From: a virus | DNA length: 64,000 bases | Reading direction: 5' to 3' (one strand) | Virus record (IMG/VR): IMGVR_UViG_3300022700_000177 | Span: 19,929 to 83,928 of that record | Part shown: in pieces, positions 16,591-25,152 of the stretch | How positions within the stretch are numbered: position 1 is the stretch's first letter | Layout of the letters: the number at the start of each line of letters is the position of its first letter | The notes under the pieces: model-generated | Told to the model about the DNA's origin: nothing | What the model saw: the letters and a program-made list of their open reading frames with translations, nothing else | Databases searched by the model: none | Position numbers and translations under genes: made by a program

Positions 16591-16763
16591 TGGAATTCCT
16601 TTATTTTTGTATTCAAATATTTTGTGTGTTATTCCTATTTTTAATTTGTTGGCATATGGTTGTGGATATATTCTTTAAACGTAAAACCCAATTTTATTTG
16701 GAGGTAGCACATGGCCTTAAAAAACAGAAAGAAGGCAAAGAAGGATCTGGAGAAGAGAGTTAA
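16587..16763 (+). CDS. Small single-pass membrane protein
   Basis: 58 residues. Residues about 4-30 (FLYFCIQIFCVLFLFLICW) form one strongly hydrophobic helix, followed by a basic, soluble tail. The ATGATG start overlaps the previous stop, and the last 53 bases overlap the next gene in another frame. The membrane helix, coupling and filled gap support it. Function unknown. Confidence 0.5.
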   Translation: MMEFLYFCIQIFCVLFLFLICWHMVVDIFFKRKTQFYLEVAHGLKKQKEGKEGSGEES

Positions 16764-17820
16764 GGAAAGCCATGAACGGAAAGACATGGGCGGTACTGGA
16801 CAGGGTATTTTTTCATCTGAAGCCCCATTTCAGAAATGGAAATGCTCAGAAGATGACCATGAATTGGACTTTATTCCATGGGAAATTGAAGAGGAACCTA
16901 ATGTTCCTAAATACAACGGTTTGAAAGAAGGCGAAGTCGCCCATTGCATTGACGTTTATGTTCATCAAAGTGTTGGGCCAAACAATGACAGGTATATCTG
17001 CCCTCAAAGAAACTATGGCTTACCTTGCCCAATTTGTGAGGAAAGAGACGAACTTCTGGATGAGGGATACGATTATCAACACCCAAAAGTCAAGGCTACT
17101 GGTGCTTCAAGACGTTGTATCTATAATGTTTGGGTACATGATTCTTTGAAAGAACAAAAAGTTGGCCCGCAAGTGTGGGAAGTTGCCCATTGGTTTATCG
17201 AAAAGCATATTTCAAGTCTTGCTCGTAATGCAAAACGTGGGACTTACGTTCCTTTTGCTGATCCTGACGAAGGAAAAACTTTCTCTTTCACGAAGTCTGG
17301 TAAACAGAGAAATACTGAATATACAGGATTGAAATTCGTTGACAGGGATGAGCCAATTCCAGATGAGATTGTTGATAGTGCTTACGCTATTGAAAAGTAT
17401 TTGTATCTGCCTACTTATGAAGAAATGAAAGAAAGTTTTGAGGCAGGTAAGGTTCAACAGGAAAAGAAAGAAGGTACTGAGCCTGAGCCCGATAAGGAAG
17501 AAAAGCCTGAACCAAAAGAAGAACCAAAACAGGAGGAAAAGGAAGAGGAAGAGAATGAAATTACTAAAGAGGATGTAGAAGCCCTTAAAACAAAAGCTAA
17601 GGCCAAAAAGTTTGTTAAGGAGCACAAAGACGAAATTGACCTCGATGCCGATGATATTAAAGAAATGTCATTAGAAGACATTAAGGAATATATCCTTAGC
17701 GAACTTGGCCTTGAGGAAGATGAAGAGGAAAGGAGAGACGAGAAGAAAGAGGAAGAGAAGGAGGAAGACGGGGATGACCCCGAGGATTTCTTCAGTGACG
17801 ATGATGATGAAGCGTTCTAA
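16711..17820 (+). CDS. Single-stranded DNA binding protein, gp32-like
   Basis: 369 residues. The N-terminus is basic. A central DNA-binding region contains ICPQRNYGLPCPICEER (about 105-121), a zinc-binding motif seen in phage gp32-type proteins. After a Lys/Glu-rich linker there is a small helical domain near 290-335 (ITKEDVEALKTKAKAKKF and SLEDIKEYI), and the tail is strongly acidic ending in SDDDDEAF, as in proteins that recruit replication partners. GGAGG precedes the ATG. It stands directly before recA, the classic pairing. Confidence 0.78.
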   Translation: MALKNRKKAKKDLEKRVKESHERKDMGGTGQGIFSSEAPFQKWKCSEDDHELDFIPWEIEEEPNVPKYNGLKEGEVAHCIDVYVHQSVGPNNDRYICPQRNYGLPCPICEERDELLDEGYDYQHPKVKATGASRRCIYNVWVHDSLKEQKVGPQVWEVAHWFIEKHISSLARNAKRGTYVPFADPDEGKTFSFTKSGKQRNTEYTGLKFVDRDEPIPDEIVDSAYAIEKYLYLPTYEEMKESFEAGKVQQEKKEGTEPEPDKEEKPEPKEEPKQEEKEEEENEITKEDVEALKTKAKAKKFVKEHKDEIDLDADDIKEMSLEDIKEYILSELGLEEDEEERRDEKKEEEKEEDGDDPEDFFSDDDDEAF

Positions 17821-17829
17821 GGGGGTATA

Positions 17830-18855
17830 ATGGCATTAAAAAGAAGAAATAAAAAAGAAGAACCAGAAGAAAAACAAGAATCAGCCGAGTTTTTAACAAA
17901 AATACCAATCAGCGTTGAGCATGTTATTTCTACAGGTTCTACTCTTCTTGACCTTGCCATTACTGGGGGCCGCCGCAGAGGCGGGGGCCTCCCAGGAGGT
18001 GTCTTGGTTGAGATATTTGGCAAATCAGGCAGTGGAAAGACGGCAGTATTAGTGGAAACTGCTTCTTCCGCACAATTCAATGGTGGAAAAATTCAATTTC
18101 AAGACCCAGAAGGAAGGCTTGACAGAGAATATACGAGCCTTTATGGACTCAAGTTGGATAAGGATAATTACCACAGACCTAAATATGTATCAGAATTTTT
18201 TGATGCAATTAATAATTGGGAAACAGATCCCGAAGCAATCAATGTCATTGCTGCTGATTCTCTTGCTGCATTTTCTACTGAAGTTGAAATGAAAGATGGG
18301 GACAAGAGAGGGCAGCTACGAGCAAAGCAATTTTCTGAAGGCACAAGAAAGATGGCATTGAAACTTGCTGAAGAAAACAGGATTGTGCTTTGTTCTAATC
18401 AGGTTCGTCAGGGAGACTTTGGAGACATCACACCCGGAGGAAATGCAATTCCCTTCTATGCTTCTGTACGAATAAAAATGAAAGTGGATGAAAAGATAAC
18501 CCCTGAAAAAACAGTAAGGGAAATTAAACAAAAGAGAGTTGTTGGAATTAAATCCACTTGCGAGATTGTTAAAAATAGTGTGGGGTCCCCTTTCAGAACA
18601 GTTCCTATATATATAATGTTCCAAAAGGGCATTGATGACGTAAGAGCAAACATGCAATGGTATAAAGATAACACCAAATCCACAATGTATGATGCAATTG
18701 ATAAACAATTCAAACAGTTTGACGCAGCGATACGTTATGTTGAGGATAATGATCTGGAAGGTGACGTTAGAGAAAAAGTCATTGATCTTTGGGATGAAAT
18801 TGAGACTGCTTTTCAAGCTGAAAAAGTAAAGCCAAAAAAACGGTTTACATTATGA
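17830..18855 (+). CDS. recA: RecA/UvsX-like recombinase
   Basis: 341 residues. It forms filaments on single-stranded DNA and drives strand exchange. Walker A is FGKSGSGKT (about 63-71), the catalytic Glu follows in QDPEGRL, Walker B is NVIAADSLA (about 137-145), and the L2 region reads SNQVRQGDFGDITPGG with FYASVRIKM. The length is between T4 UvsX and bacterial RecA. AAGGGGG precedes the ATG, and the stop overlaps the exonuclease start (ATGA). Confidence 0.92.
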   Translation: MALKRRNKKEEPEEKQESAEFLTKIPISVEHVISTGSTLLDLAITGGRRRGGGLPGGVLVEIFGKSGSGKTAVLVETASSAQFNGGKIQFQDPEGRLDREYTSLYGLKLDKDNYHRPKYVSEFFDAINNWETDPEAINVIAADSLAAFSTEVEMKDGDKRGQLRAKQFSEGTRKMALKLAEENRIVLCSNQVRQGDFGDITPGGNAIPFYASVRIKMKVDEKITPEKTVREIKQKRVVGIKSTCEIVKNSVGSPFRTVPIYIMFQKGIDDVRANMQWYKDNTKSTMYDAIDKQFKQFDAAIRYVEDNDLEGDVREKVIDLWDEIETAFQAEKVKPKKRFTL

Positions 18856-19709
18856 TTAACGAAGGCCCTCCAATAATAATTGATTCCTCTTCCCTTGCCC
18901 ACCGAGCAAAACATGCTGTGAAAGACCTCTCCTATGATTTTATAAAAACCTCTGTCCTGTTTGGTTTTATGAACCAATTGAAAAAGATTGCAGATAACCT
19001 CAAAAATGCCAATTTTGTATTCTGTTTTGATAGCAGAGAAAATTATAGGAAAAAAATATTTCCTGAGTATAAACTTAGGAAGAGAGCAAAGGAATTAACA
19101 GATTATGAAAAGGAATTGAATGAGGCTACTTATAGACAAATCAATTTGTTAAGGGAAGAAATTCTTCCCTCTTTAGGTTTCAAGAATATTTTCATACAAG
19201 AAGGATTTGAAGCAGATGATCTTATAGCTTCGATTTGCTTTTGTAATGAAGGGCACAAGATAATTGTAAGTAGTGATGAGGATCTTTATCAACTTCTTGA
19301 TACTGCGGATATGTACAAGGCTAACGGTAAGCTTTACTCAAAACAAGATTTACAAGAAGAGTTTGGAATCACACCTAAAGAGTGGTGGAGAGTAAAAGCT
19401 ATTGCTGGATGTAACTCAGACGAGGTTCCAGGAGTACCTAAAGTAGGAGAGAAAACTGCTATTAGGTATCTTAAAGGGACTCTAAAGAAAGATTCAGTTG
19501 CTTATAAAAACATTGAGGATAGCAAAAAGCTACTAAACAGGAATGTAAAGCTTGTTAAACTCCCATTGAAAGGAACAAGGAAAATTAAATTGGATAACTC
19601 TCCTGAAAACATTTCTTTATATGAGTTCAGAAGGTTTGCAAGAATGTATAATATGCAATCTTTGCTAAATAAAACCGACCAATGGGTCTCAAGCTTTTGG
19701 ATGGTATAA
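18852..19709 (+). CDS. 5'-3' exonuclease (FEN family)
   Basis: 285 residues of the flap endonuclease family, like T5 D15 or the PolA 5' nuclease domain. Metal-binding acids are in IIIDSSSLAHR (start), FCFDSRENYRK (about 55), EADDLIAS (about 122) and VSSDEDLYQLL (about 139). The helix-hairpin-helix DNA-binding part is AIAGCNSDEVPGVPKVGEKT (about 191-210). It removes RNA primers and flaps, a job missing from the polymerase, whose N-terminus is a different domain. Confidence 0.9.
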   Translation: MINEGPPIIIDSSSLAHRAKHAVKDLSYDFIKTSVLFGFMNQLKKIADNLKNANFVFCFDSRENYRKKIFPEYKLRKRAKELTDYEKELNEATYRQINLLREEILPSLGFKNIFIQEGFEADDLIASICFCNEGHKIIVSSDEDLYQLLDTADMYKANGKLYSKQDLQEEFGITPKEWWRVKAIAGCNSDEVPGVPKVGEKTAIRYLKGTLKKDSVAYKNIEDSKKLLNRNVKLVKLPLKGTRKIKLDNSPENISLYEFRRFARMYNMQSLLNKTDQWVSSFWMV

Positions 19710-19710
19710 T

Positions 19711-19959
19711 ATGGAACAGACAGTCACTTTCAAAACAACAGAAGAAACACCATCTGGCAGAAGCAAAGATATTAATAATCAACTTTCTAAAGACAGAAGG
19801 AAAAGAAATCCTGATATTGGTTACCACTATATGGATTATTTCATAAATAGCAATGGAGATTTATCTGTTACCTATTATTTAAGAAGAAATTTAATGGATT
19901 GCAACAGTAAGAGGTATATTACCAATGGTGGCGAGGACAGTAGCATCAAGGAAAGCTAA
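19711..19959 (+). CDS. Hypothetical protein
   Basis: 82 residues, family not recognised. It begins two bases after the exonuclease stop. The last 35 bases overlap the nuclease gene that follows. Confidence 0.5.
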   Translation: MEQTVTFKTTEETPSGRSKDINNQLSKDRRKRNPDIGYHYMDYFINSNGDLSVTYYLRRNLMDCNSKRYITNGGEDSSIKES

Positions 19960-20344
19960 AGGCAGGAATCTTCAAAAAGAGATTGCTGAAGCTATTTCTT
20001 ATATATTGGATGAGGAATGTGGAAAAGATTGCCCTATTCAATCAAGGGAAATGGGCCAATCTGGCGTTGATATTAAACTTGAAAAATGGTTACTTAAGGA
20101 ATTTCCATTTTCCATTGAGGTAAAAGCTCAGGACAGATGGAGCGTGCCCGCTTGGATAAAACAAGCAGAAGATAATGAACTTGAAAATACAAACTGGTTA
20201 TTGTTTTTCCAGAGAAAAAATAAAAATCCTGTAGCTGTAATAGATGCTTATGTATTCTTTGACATTTTGAGGAGAGTTTATGGCAGGACTAAAGAGAAAG
20301 AAAAAGAATCAAAGCTCAATAGAAAAACCACCAAGAATACATAA
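19925..20344 (+). CDS. PD-(D/E)XK nuclease, Holliday junction resolvase-like
   Basis: 139 residues. The core is SREMGQSGVDIKL (Asp at about residue 50) followed by FPFSIEVKAQDRW (Glu-x-Lys at about 64-66) and WIKQAEDNE, the pattern of a phage resolvase-like restriction-fold nuclease. The basic start KAKGRNLQKEI is also typical. It probably cuts branched DNA during recombination and packaging. A C-terminal Lys-rich tail overlaps the next gene by 65 bases. Confidence 0.75.
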   Translation: MVARTVASRKAKGRNLQKEIAEAISYILDEECGKDCPIQSREMGQSGVDIKLEKWLLKEFPFSIEVKAQDRWSVPAWIKQAEDNELENTNWLLFFQRKNKNPVAVIDAYVFFDILRRVYGRTKEKEKESKLNRKTTKNT

Positions 20345-20540
20345 ACCCAATAAAAAACTTCCTTGGAAAAAAGTAAAATCAAAAGAAGATTTCCCTCCAG
20401 AGACAAATGATTTGATAGTTTTTTATCAAAGTGATTATGGCTCAGAAATAGGAACTTCTGGAGTTGTGAGACAGCACATGCTAAAAAAAGAAAATCCAAT
20501 AAAAGTACTTGCATGGTTTTTGTTGGAGGAGGCTTTATGA
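20280..20540 (+). CDS. Hypothetical basic protein
   Basis: 86 residues. The first 35 are very basic (Lys/Arg), the rest is a small mixed domain ending VLAWFLLEEAL. GAGGAG precedes the ATG. It overlaps genes on both sides, and no family is recognised. Confidence 0.5.
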   Translation: MAGLKRKKKNQSSIEKPPRIHKPNKKLPWKKVKSKEDFPPETNDLIVFYQSDYGSEIGTSGVVRQHMLKKENPIKVLAWFLLEEAL

Positions 20541-20758
20541 GACAAAAAAGAGTTAGGAGTTTGAGAGAAGCTTTTTTAGGTTTAGTACAGAGGATGAAAA
20601 TAGCGGATAAACAGCAAACCTCTTTTTGGAGAAAACTCAAAAGAGGTTATAATGAATCCAAGCAACCAAAAATGAAAGATCACAGACCAGAAATAAAAGC
20701 AAAAATTGAAAGGAGTAAGAGGAGAAAAAAGAAAAATGCTGAACTGGCTACATCTTAA
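20537..20758 (+). CDS. Very basic small protein
   Basis: 73 residues, over one third Lys and Arg, likely nucleic-acid binding. The ATG that overlaps the previous stop has GGAGG before it. The last bases overlap the start of the SbcC N-half gene. No family recognised. Confidence 0.5.
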   Translation: MRQKRVRSLREAFLGLVQRMKIADKQQTSFWRKLKRGYNESKQPKMKDHRPEIKAKIERSKRRKKKNAELATS

Positions 20759-21770
20759 AAATTTCCAAATCCATAAGGATTCTCTATTGGAGTTTAGTCC
20801 AGGCATAAACTTCATAAAAGGGGAAACTCACAATGGCAAATCCTCTATTGTGAGGGCATTAAGATTAATTGCTTTCAACGATCCCCTAACAGATGAATAC
20901 TTACATGAAGGCAAAACCACCACAATAAAAGCTGATATTGACGGAAATACTGTAACAAAAATACGAAGTAAATCAAAGAATGAATATAAAGTCAACAATG
21001 GCCCTTCTTTGAAAGCTTTCAGAACGAAAGTCCCGGAAGAAGTTTCTCAAGTATTGAATCTCACCACACAAAACTTTCAAGAACAGAAGGAACCCTACTT
21101 CCTAATACAGAATACCCCTACAGAACGAATGTCAATTCTTGACAATATTGCTGGATTTGAGGAAATAAAAAATATTCTTAGTAATGCCAATTTGGAAGTC
21201 CATAGAATTTCAAGTGGTATAAATGCTTTGAAAGAAAGGATTGAAGAACATCAAGAACAGCTTAAGGATTATAAAGGGGTTGAGGAAAAGTATAATCAAG
21301 TTGAATCCACATTGAACAACCTTGAACTTGTAAAATATTATAAAAACTGTATTTTTGAAATTGAAAATATCCTTGAACAGTTAAGAAATTTCAAAAAGAA
21401 GGAAGCCAAATTAAAAAGGATTATAAGTAAAAAACCCGTTGTTGCAGAGTTCAAAAAAGTAAGGAACAAATATTGGGAAATACATTCTGATAGAGTGGGC
21501 TTAATCACCATTCAAAAAGATATCATAGATGTAAAGAGAAAAATAAGTGAATCTCAAAAAGTGATTGAGAAGAAAGAAGCTGTTCAGCAAGCAAAAGATT
21601 TGATACAGAGATTGACAGAAATAGCCAAGGGCAAGGTCCTGCTGAACGATCTACTCAAACATGATAACAAACTACAGGCAGCTAAAAAACGAGCAGAGGA
21701 CCTCAAGGAGCAGAGAAAACAGCTTGAGGCAGAGGTAGAAGTATGCCCTATATGTAAGAAACCCTTCTGA
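20736..21770 (+). CDS. sbcC: SbcC/Rad50-like ATPase, N-terminal half ending at the zinc hook
   Basis: 344 residues. The start MLNWLHLKNFQIHKDS and Walker A GETHNGKSS (about 29-37) are those of SbcC, Rad50 and T4 gp46. A Q-loop-like TQNFQEQKEPYFL follows near 118-130. From about 150 to 335 it is coiled coil. It ends with the zinc hook CPICKKPF and an immediate stop. The missing half, with the ABC signature and Walker B, is encoded 2.1 kb downstream at 23912. The two probably join to make one ATPase head that acts with the SbcD-like nuclease in end processing. GAGGAG precedes the ATG; there is no sign of decay. Confidence 0.85.
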   Translation: MLNWLHLKNFQIHKDSLLEFSPGINFIKGETHNGKSSIVRALRLIAFNDPLTDEYLHEGKTTTIKADIDGNTVTKIRSKSKNEYKVNNGPSLKAFRTKVPEEVSQVLNLTTQNFQEQKEPYFLIQNTPTERMSILDNIAGFEEIKNILSNANLEVHRISSGINALKERIEEHQEQLKDYKGVEEKYNQVESTLNNLELVKYYKNCIFEIENILEQLRNFKKKEAKLKRIISKKPVVAEFKKVRNKYWEIHSDRVGLITIQKDIIDVKRKISESQKVIEKKEAVQQAKDLIQRLTEIAKGKVLLNDLLKHDNKLQAAKKRAEDLKEQRKQLEAEVEVCPICKKPF

Positions 21771-21777
21771 GGAAAAA

Positions 21778-22647
21778 ATGAAACATTTACCAGTATTTAT
21801 TCCATGTTATTTTGGGGACAAATCAGTTAGAGAAAAACGAATCAAAGCATTTGAGACTCAGGTAGAATGGTTTTTATCTTTGGATGAGAGAATAGTTCTC
21901 TTTATTACTATAATGGACCCCCACTATAAACCCGCACCAAACAAAAGAATCTATTATTTTTATTCAACTAAAATTGTGCACCCTTCAGTCATAAAAAATA
22001 GAGGGTTGAAAGAGTTTTATAATAGTGAGGCCAAGTGGTGCATACTTGCTGATAATGATTCTATACTATATGACCACTTCATTGGAGAAAAAATATTCTC
22101 TCATATGCTTGACTACCCAAAAGAATGGTCTAAATTAGATATGTGGTATCCTATCAATCCTATAAATGAGCCTTTTAATTGGAGATACAGGAACGGTACT
22201 GTAAAGCAACTTATTTATTTTGAAACAGCAAGTGTGACTTTGAAAGGGAGCTTAATTGCTTTAAGGAATACAGGAACAAAAGTGTTTTTCAATGAGAACA
22301 GGCTTTGCTCTGAAGACACAGAGTTTCTTATCAATATGATTATGGAGGGCAAGAGGTGCTATAAATGTGTGGGTGCGGTATTAAAGGAATTAGTACAATC
22401 AAAAACACAAAGTACCTTTGAAAAACTAAAAAACCCAGAAGATAGAAAAACAATAGTCTCACAAGATAAATTAGAATTGGCAAAGAAGTACCCCCCACTG
22501 CAAGCGAAAGTTATGGAGAATGGGAATGTGAATTTTATTACCAATCAGTTTTATAAAAAATACAGGGTAGGACCAAAGAATATAAAGATACCCATAGATC
22601 CAAATGATAACCCTGTAATATTCAAATCTATGTTCAATGGGGAATGA
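21778..22647 (+). CDS. Glycosyltransferase-like protein, GT-A fold
   Basis: 289 residues. CILADNDS near residue 85 is a DxD-type metal and nucleotide-sugar motif, and SEDTEFLINMIMEG near 180 is the acidic segment typical of family 2-like transferases. It opens LPVFIPCYFGDKSVREKR. It stands unexpectedly between the two halves of the SbcC system. The acceptor is unknown. Confidence 0.6.
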   Translation: MKHLPVFIPCYFGDKSVREKRIKAFETQVEWFLSLDERIVLFITIMDPHYKPAPNKRIYYFYSTKIVHPSVIKNRGLKEFYNSEAKWCILADNDSILYDHFIGEKIFSHMLDYPKEWSKLDMWYPINPINEPFNWRYRNGTVKQLIYFETASVTLKGSLIALRNTGTKVFFNENRLCSEDTEFLINMIMEGKRCYKCVGAVLKELVQSKTQSTFEKLKNPEDRKTIVSQDKLELAKKYPPLQAKVMENGNVNFITNQFYKKYRVGPKNIKIPIDPNDNPVIFKSMFNGE

Positions 22648-22648
22648 T

Positions 22649-22858
22649 ATGGAAAACGAAGTTGATATTTTTTCACTTCCAATAGAAATGGATGAAACAC
22701 ACGAAAGAGGAAACGCAAGCATTTGTGTAGATAAAATAAAATGCCACCCAGATGATTATGAGTTGCTTGTTACAGGATTAAATGGATTAAGAGGAAAGAT
22801 AAATGAAAATCATGGCGTTGCCGGATCTTCATCTGAGGATTCAGAAACCAAAGAATAG
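22649..22858 (+). CDS. Hypothetical acidic protein
   Basis: 69 residues, family not recognised. The ATG at 22649 follows GGGGA; an in-frame ATG at 22637 lies inside the glycosyltransferase gene. Its last 56 bases overlap the SbcD-like gene. Confidence 0.45.
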   Translation: MENEVDIFSLPIEMDETHERGNASICVDKIKCHPDDYELLVTGLNGLRGKINENHGVAGSSSEDSETKE

Positions 22859-23819
22859 GAAAGACCAAGATTTCTATTCTTCAGTAGTGTTAAAAAAATT
22901 ACAATGGATTCAAGACTTTGCAACTGAGAATGGGATTAATTATGTGATCCAACCTGGGGACTTTTTTGATTCAGCAGAAGTCCCAAAAAGAATCATAGGT
23001 GATGTAATAAAAATTCTTTATCCTAACACATTTGCCAAAATAGACTGGTTTGTTGTTCCAGGCCAGCACGATCTTGTCAATCACTCTCCTAATCTATCAA
23101 ATACACCAATAAGGCTTCTTGAAGAGGCTAAGGTTGTCCGTATTCTCAAAAAAGATGAAGCTGTATGGCTTAGTGATGAAGTTTCCCTCCAGGGGACGGG
23201 TTGGGGAGAAGAGATTCCAGAGCCATCAGAAGATGCTGCTATAAATATTCTCACACTACATAAAATGATTGTGAATGAAGAAAAAGAATGGGATGCTCAG
23301 GAAGGACATACATGGGCATTACAACTTCTAAGAAATAGTGGGTTTGACTATATAATTTCAGGAGACAACCACAGAAGTTTTCATATACGAAACAGAAGTA
23401 AATATTTGATTAATTGCGGCACACTCATCAGAAACAAGATTGACATGAAAGAGTATAAACCTTGTGTTTATGTAATAGACACCGAAAAGAAAGAAGTTAA
23501 AAAGCATTATGTTCCTATAAATACAGATGTATTTCAAGAGGTTGAGACTGAAGTTGAAAAATTGGCAGAAACCTTAAAAACCTCTTTTGAAGTTTCACTA
23601 AGCTACAGAGAGAATGTTTTCAAAAGAATGGAAGAGCAAGAAATAGATGAGTTAACAAGATCCTATATATTAAAAGCAATGGAGGTTGAAGATGGCGAAG
23701 AATATAGAGGAAATGTCCCAGAGGTTTCTGGATCTGGAAGAGGAGATCAATCAAGCAGAACAAAACGTCCATCGCTTAACAGGAGAAAGAAGCGTTTTAG
23801 TCAAGACCTTGAAAGATAA
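22803..23819 (+). CDS. sbcD: SbcD/Mre11-like nuclease
   Basis: 338 residues, metallophosphoesterase fold, like T4 gp47. The metal-binding motifs appear in order: LPDLHL (start), QPGDFFDSAE (about 50), PGQHDLVNH (about 85), LTLHKMI (about 158) and SGDNHRSF (about 190). It cuts DNA ends or hairpins with its ATPase partner, encoded on both sides of it. The final 40 residues are Ser/Arg-rich and overlap the next gene by 128 bases in another frame. Confidence 0.88.
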   Translation: MKIMALPDLHLRIQKPKNRKDQDFYSSVVLKKLQWIQDFATENGINYVIQPGDFFDSAEVPKRIIGDVIKILYPNTFAKIDWFVVPGQHDLVNHSPNLSNTPIRLLEEAKVVRILKKDEAVWLSDEVSLQGTGWGEEIPEPSEDAAINILTLHKMIVNEEKEWDAQEGHTWALQLLRNSGFDYIISGDNHRSFHIRNRSKYLINCGTLIRNKIDMKEYKPCVYVIDTEKKEVKKHYVPINTDVFQEVETEVEKLAETLKTSFEVSLSYRENVFKRMEEQEIDELTRSYILKAMEVEDGEEYRGNVPEVSGSGRGDQSSRTKRPSLNRRKKRFSQDLER

Positions 23820-23940
23820 ATATAATGTGTCCTCAAATAAAGAGACAACAGATAAACTTGAGGAATTAAAAAAGGAAGAACAAGAGGCAAAAGCGAAATT
23901 GGAGGAGTTGTATGAGCAAATTACAGAGGATGCAAGTTAG
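23692..23940 (+). CDS. Coiled-coil protein between SbcD and the SbcC C-half
   Basis: 82 residues, almost wholly coiled coil with heptad-like Leu and Glu/Lys. The ATG has GGAGG six bases upstream. It overlaps SbcD by 128 bases and the next gene by 29, so all three are coupled. It could supply part of the coil that the C-half lacks; this is inference from position and structure. Confidence 0.6.
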   Translation: MAKNIEEMSQRFLDLEEEINQAEQNVHRLTGERSVLVKTLKDKYNVSSNKETTDKLEELKKEEQEAKAKLEELYEQITEDAS

Positions 23941-24529
23941 GCTTGAGGAGATACAGGATGAGTTGAAAGACAAATTAGCCAATAAGAGGTATGTTGAAGA
24001 TCAGATTAAAGAAGTAGAAGAAAGGATTTCTACTGAGGAAGAGAATAAAAATGCAGCAAAGATAGCGAGAGAATTTTTACAATCGGTTGCTACTCAAACC
24101 CAAAATCAGATTGTAGAATATTTTGAAAGTACTGGAACCCATGCAATTCAGCCTCTTTCCGTAGAACCCATATCTGTTAAAATGGATTTTTTGGAGAAGA
24201 GGGGCAAGACAGAATGTGATTTGTATTATCAGGATAAGAATGGCAAGAGGCTGAGTCCTATGTTTTCTTCAGGATATGGACTCAATGATATGAGTTCCAT
24301 AGCTTTCAGACTTCTTTACTGTAACATATTGAAAACGAATAAGATTTTAGTTCTTGATGAACCTATGAAGCAGGTAAGTGAGGGGTATATTGAGGAAGCA
24401 TGTGAAATCCTAAAAACACTTGTTAAGTCAGAAGGTTTCCAAGTAATCCTAATTTCAAATGCTTACAAACCTTTCTTTGAAGAAATTGCAGATAAAGTTT
24501 TTTATGTTGAACAGGGTGAAGTTTATTAA
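23912..24529 (+). CDS. sbcC: SbcC/Rad50-like ATPase, C-terminal half
   Basis: 205 residues. The first 50 are coiled coil. The ABC signature region reads FSSGYGLNDMSSIAFRLL (about 117-134), Walker B is ILVLDEPMKQVSE (about 145-157), and ILISNAYKPFFE occupies the H-loop position with Asn instead of the usual His. It has no Walker A, which is in the protein encoded at 20736. GGAGGAG precedes the ATG. The arrangement is a complete Rad50-type head in two chains rather than a broken gene. Confidence 0.85.
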   Translation: MSKLQRMQVRLEEIQDELKDKLANKRYVEDQIKEVEERISTEEENKNAAKIAREFLQSVATQTQNQIVEYFESTGTHAIQPLSVEPISVKMDFLEKRGKTECDLYYQDKNGKRLSPMFSSGYGLNDMSSIAFRLLYCNILKTNKILVLDEPMKQVSEGYIEEACEILKTLVKSEGFQVILISNAYKPFFEEIADKVFYVEQGEVY

Positions 24530-24541
24530 AGGGGGTGGAAT

Positions 24542-24730
24542 ATGCCCCCAAAACTCAAAAGAAGGGATAAGCGACATAAATGTAAAAGATGCGGAGAAAA
24601 AACCACAAATAGAATGTATTGCTCAGATTGTTTAAGGTATTTAGAAAACAACCCAAAAGATACTTTGTATGATGAGGAAAGCTATAAACTATCAATAGAC
24701 TTTGAACTGGAGGGCTACTATGAGAATTAA
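24542..24730 (+). CDS. Small zinc-ribbon protein
   Basis: 62 residues. HKCKRCGEK and MYCSDCLRY give a CxxC pair of pairs, a classic zinc ribbon, after a basic N-terminus. AAGGGGG precedes the ATG. First of four tiny zinc-binding proteins in this stretch. Function unknown. Confidence 0.6.
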   Translation: MPPKLKRRDKRHKCKRCGEKTTNRMYCSDCLRYLENNPKDTLYDEESYKLSIDFELEGYYEN

Positions 24731-24974
24731 TAATAAAGAAGTCTCTGTTTATTGCGCACATTGTGGGCAGAATTTTACTGTCTCAAGTAATTGTGACCAT
24801 AATGATGAAGTTGTTATTTATGTGGAACCTCACCTTTGTAATATGTATGTGGATGATAGAGGAATGGTGATTGATAGGGTAAAGAAGCAAAATGAAGCTT
24901 TACAAAAAAGGAACACGGAACTTGTTGAGGAGAACAGGAAGTTAAAAGCAGGGGTTGTGCCAAGTGCCACATAA
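24720..24974 (+). CDS. Zinc-finger and coiled-coil protein
   Basis: 84 residues. CAHCGQNF near residue 12 with CDH and HLC may form a zinc site; residues about 55-80 are coiled coil. The ATG at 24720 with GGAGGG before it overlaps the preceding stop region. Function unknown. Confidence 0.55.
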   Translation: MRINNKEVSVYCAHCGQNFTVSSNCDHNDEVVIYVEPHLCNMYVDDRGMVIDRVKKQNEALQKRNTELVEENRKLKAGVVPSAT

Positions 24975-25143
24975 AGGACCCCCAAAAGGATGCAAAAGAA
25001 AGCATCTTGTTTTTTGTTCTGTATGTGGAAAAGAGGTTTATCTATCACACCGTAGAATAGCAGAAGGTAGGGTATGCTCTAAATGCAGAACAGAAAAAAT
25101 AGATTGGCCTGAGTGGATTCCAGAAATAATACAACAGTTTTAG
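24964..25143 (+). CDS. Small zinc-ribbon protein
   Basis: 59 residues from a GTG at 24964 that follows AGGGG; a TTG at 24955 is also in frame. FCSVCGKEVYL and RVCSKCRTE make the two knuckles of a zinc ribbon. It overlaps the end of the previous gene. Function unknown. Confidence 0.5.
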   Translation: MPHKGPPKGCKRKHLVFCSVCGKEVYLSHRRIAEGRVCSKCRTEKIDWPEWIPEIIQQF

Positions 25144-25152
25144 GGGGAGACG

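Noticed and set aside
20736-24529. Split sbcC considered as a pseudogene broken by a frameshift
   Set aside because: The halves are 2.1 kb apart, each has its own start and ribosome binding site, key motifs are intact, and the break falls exactly at the hook.
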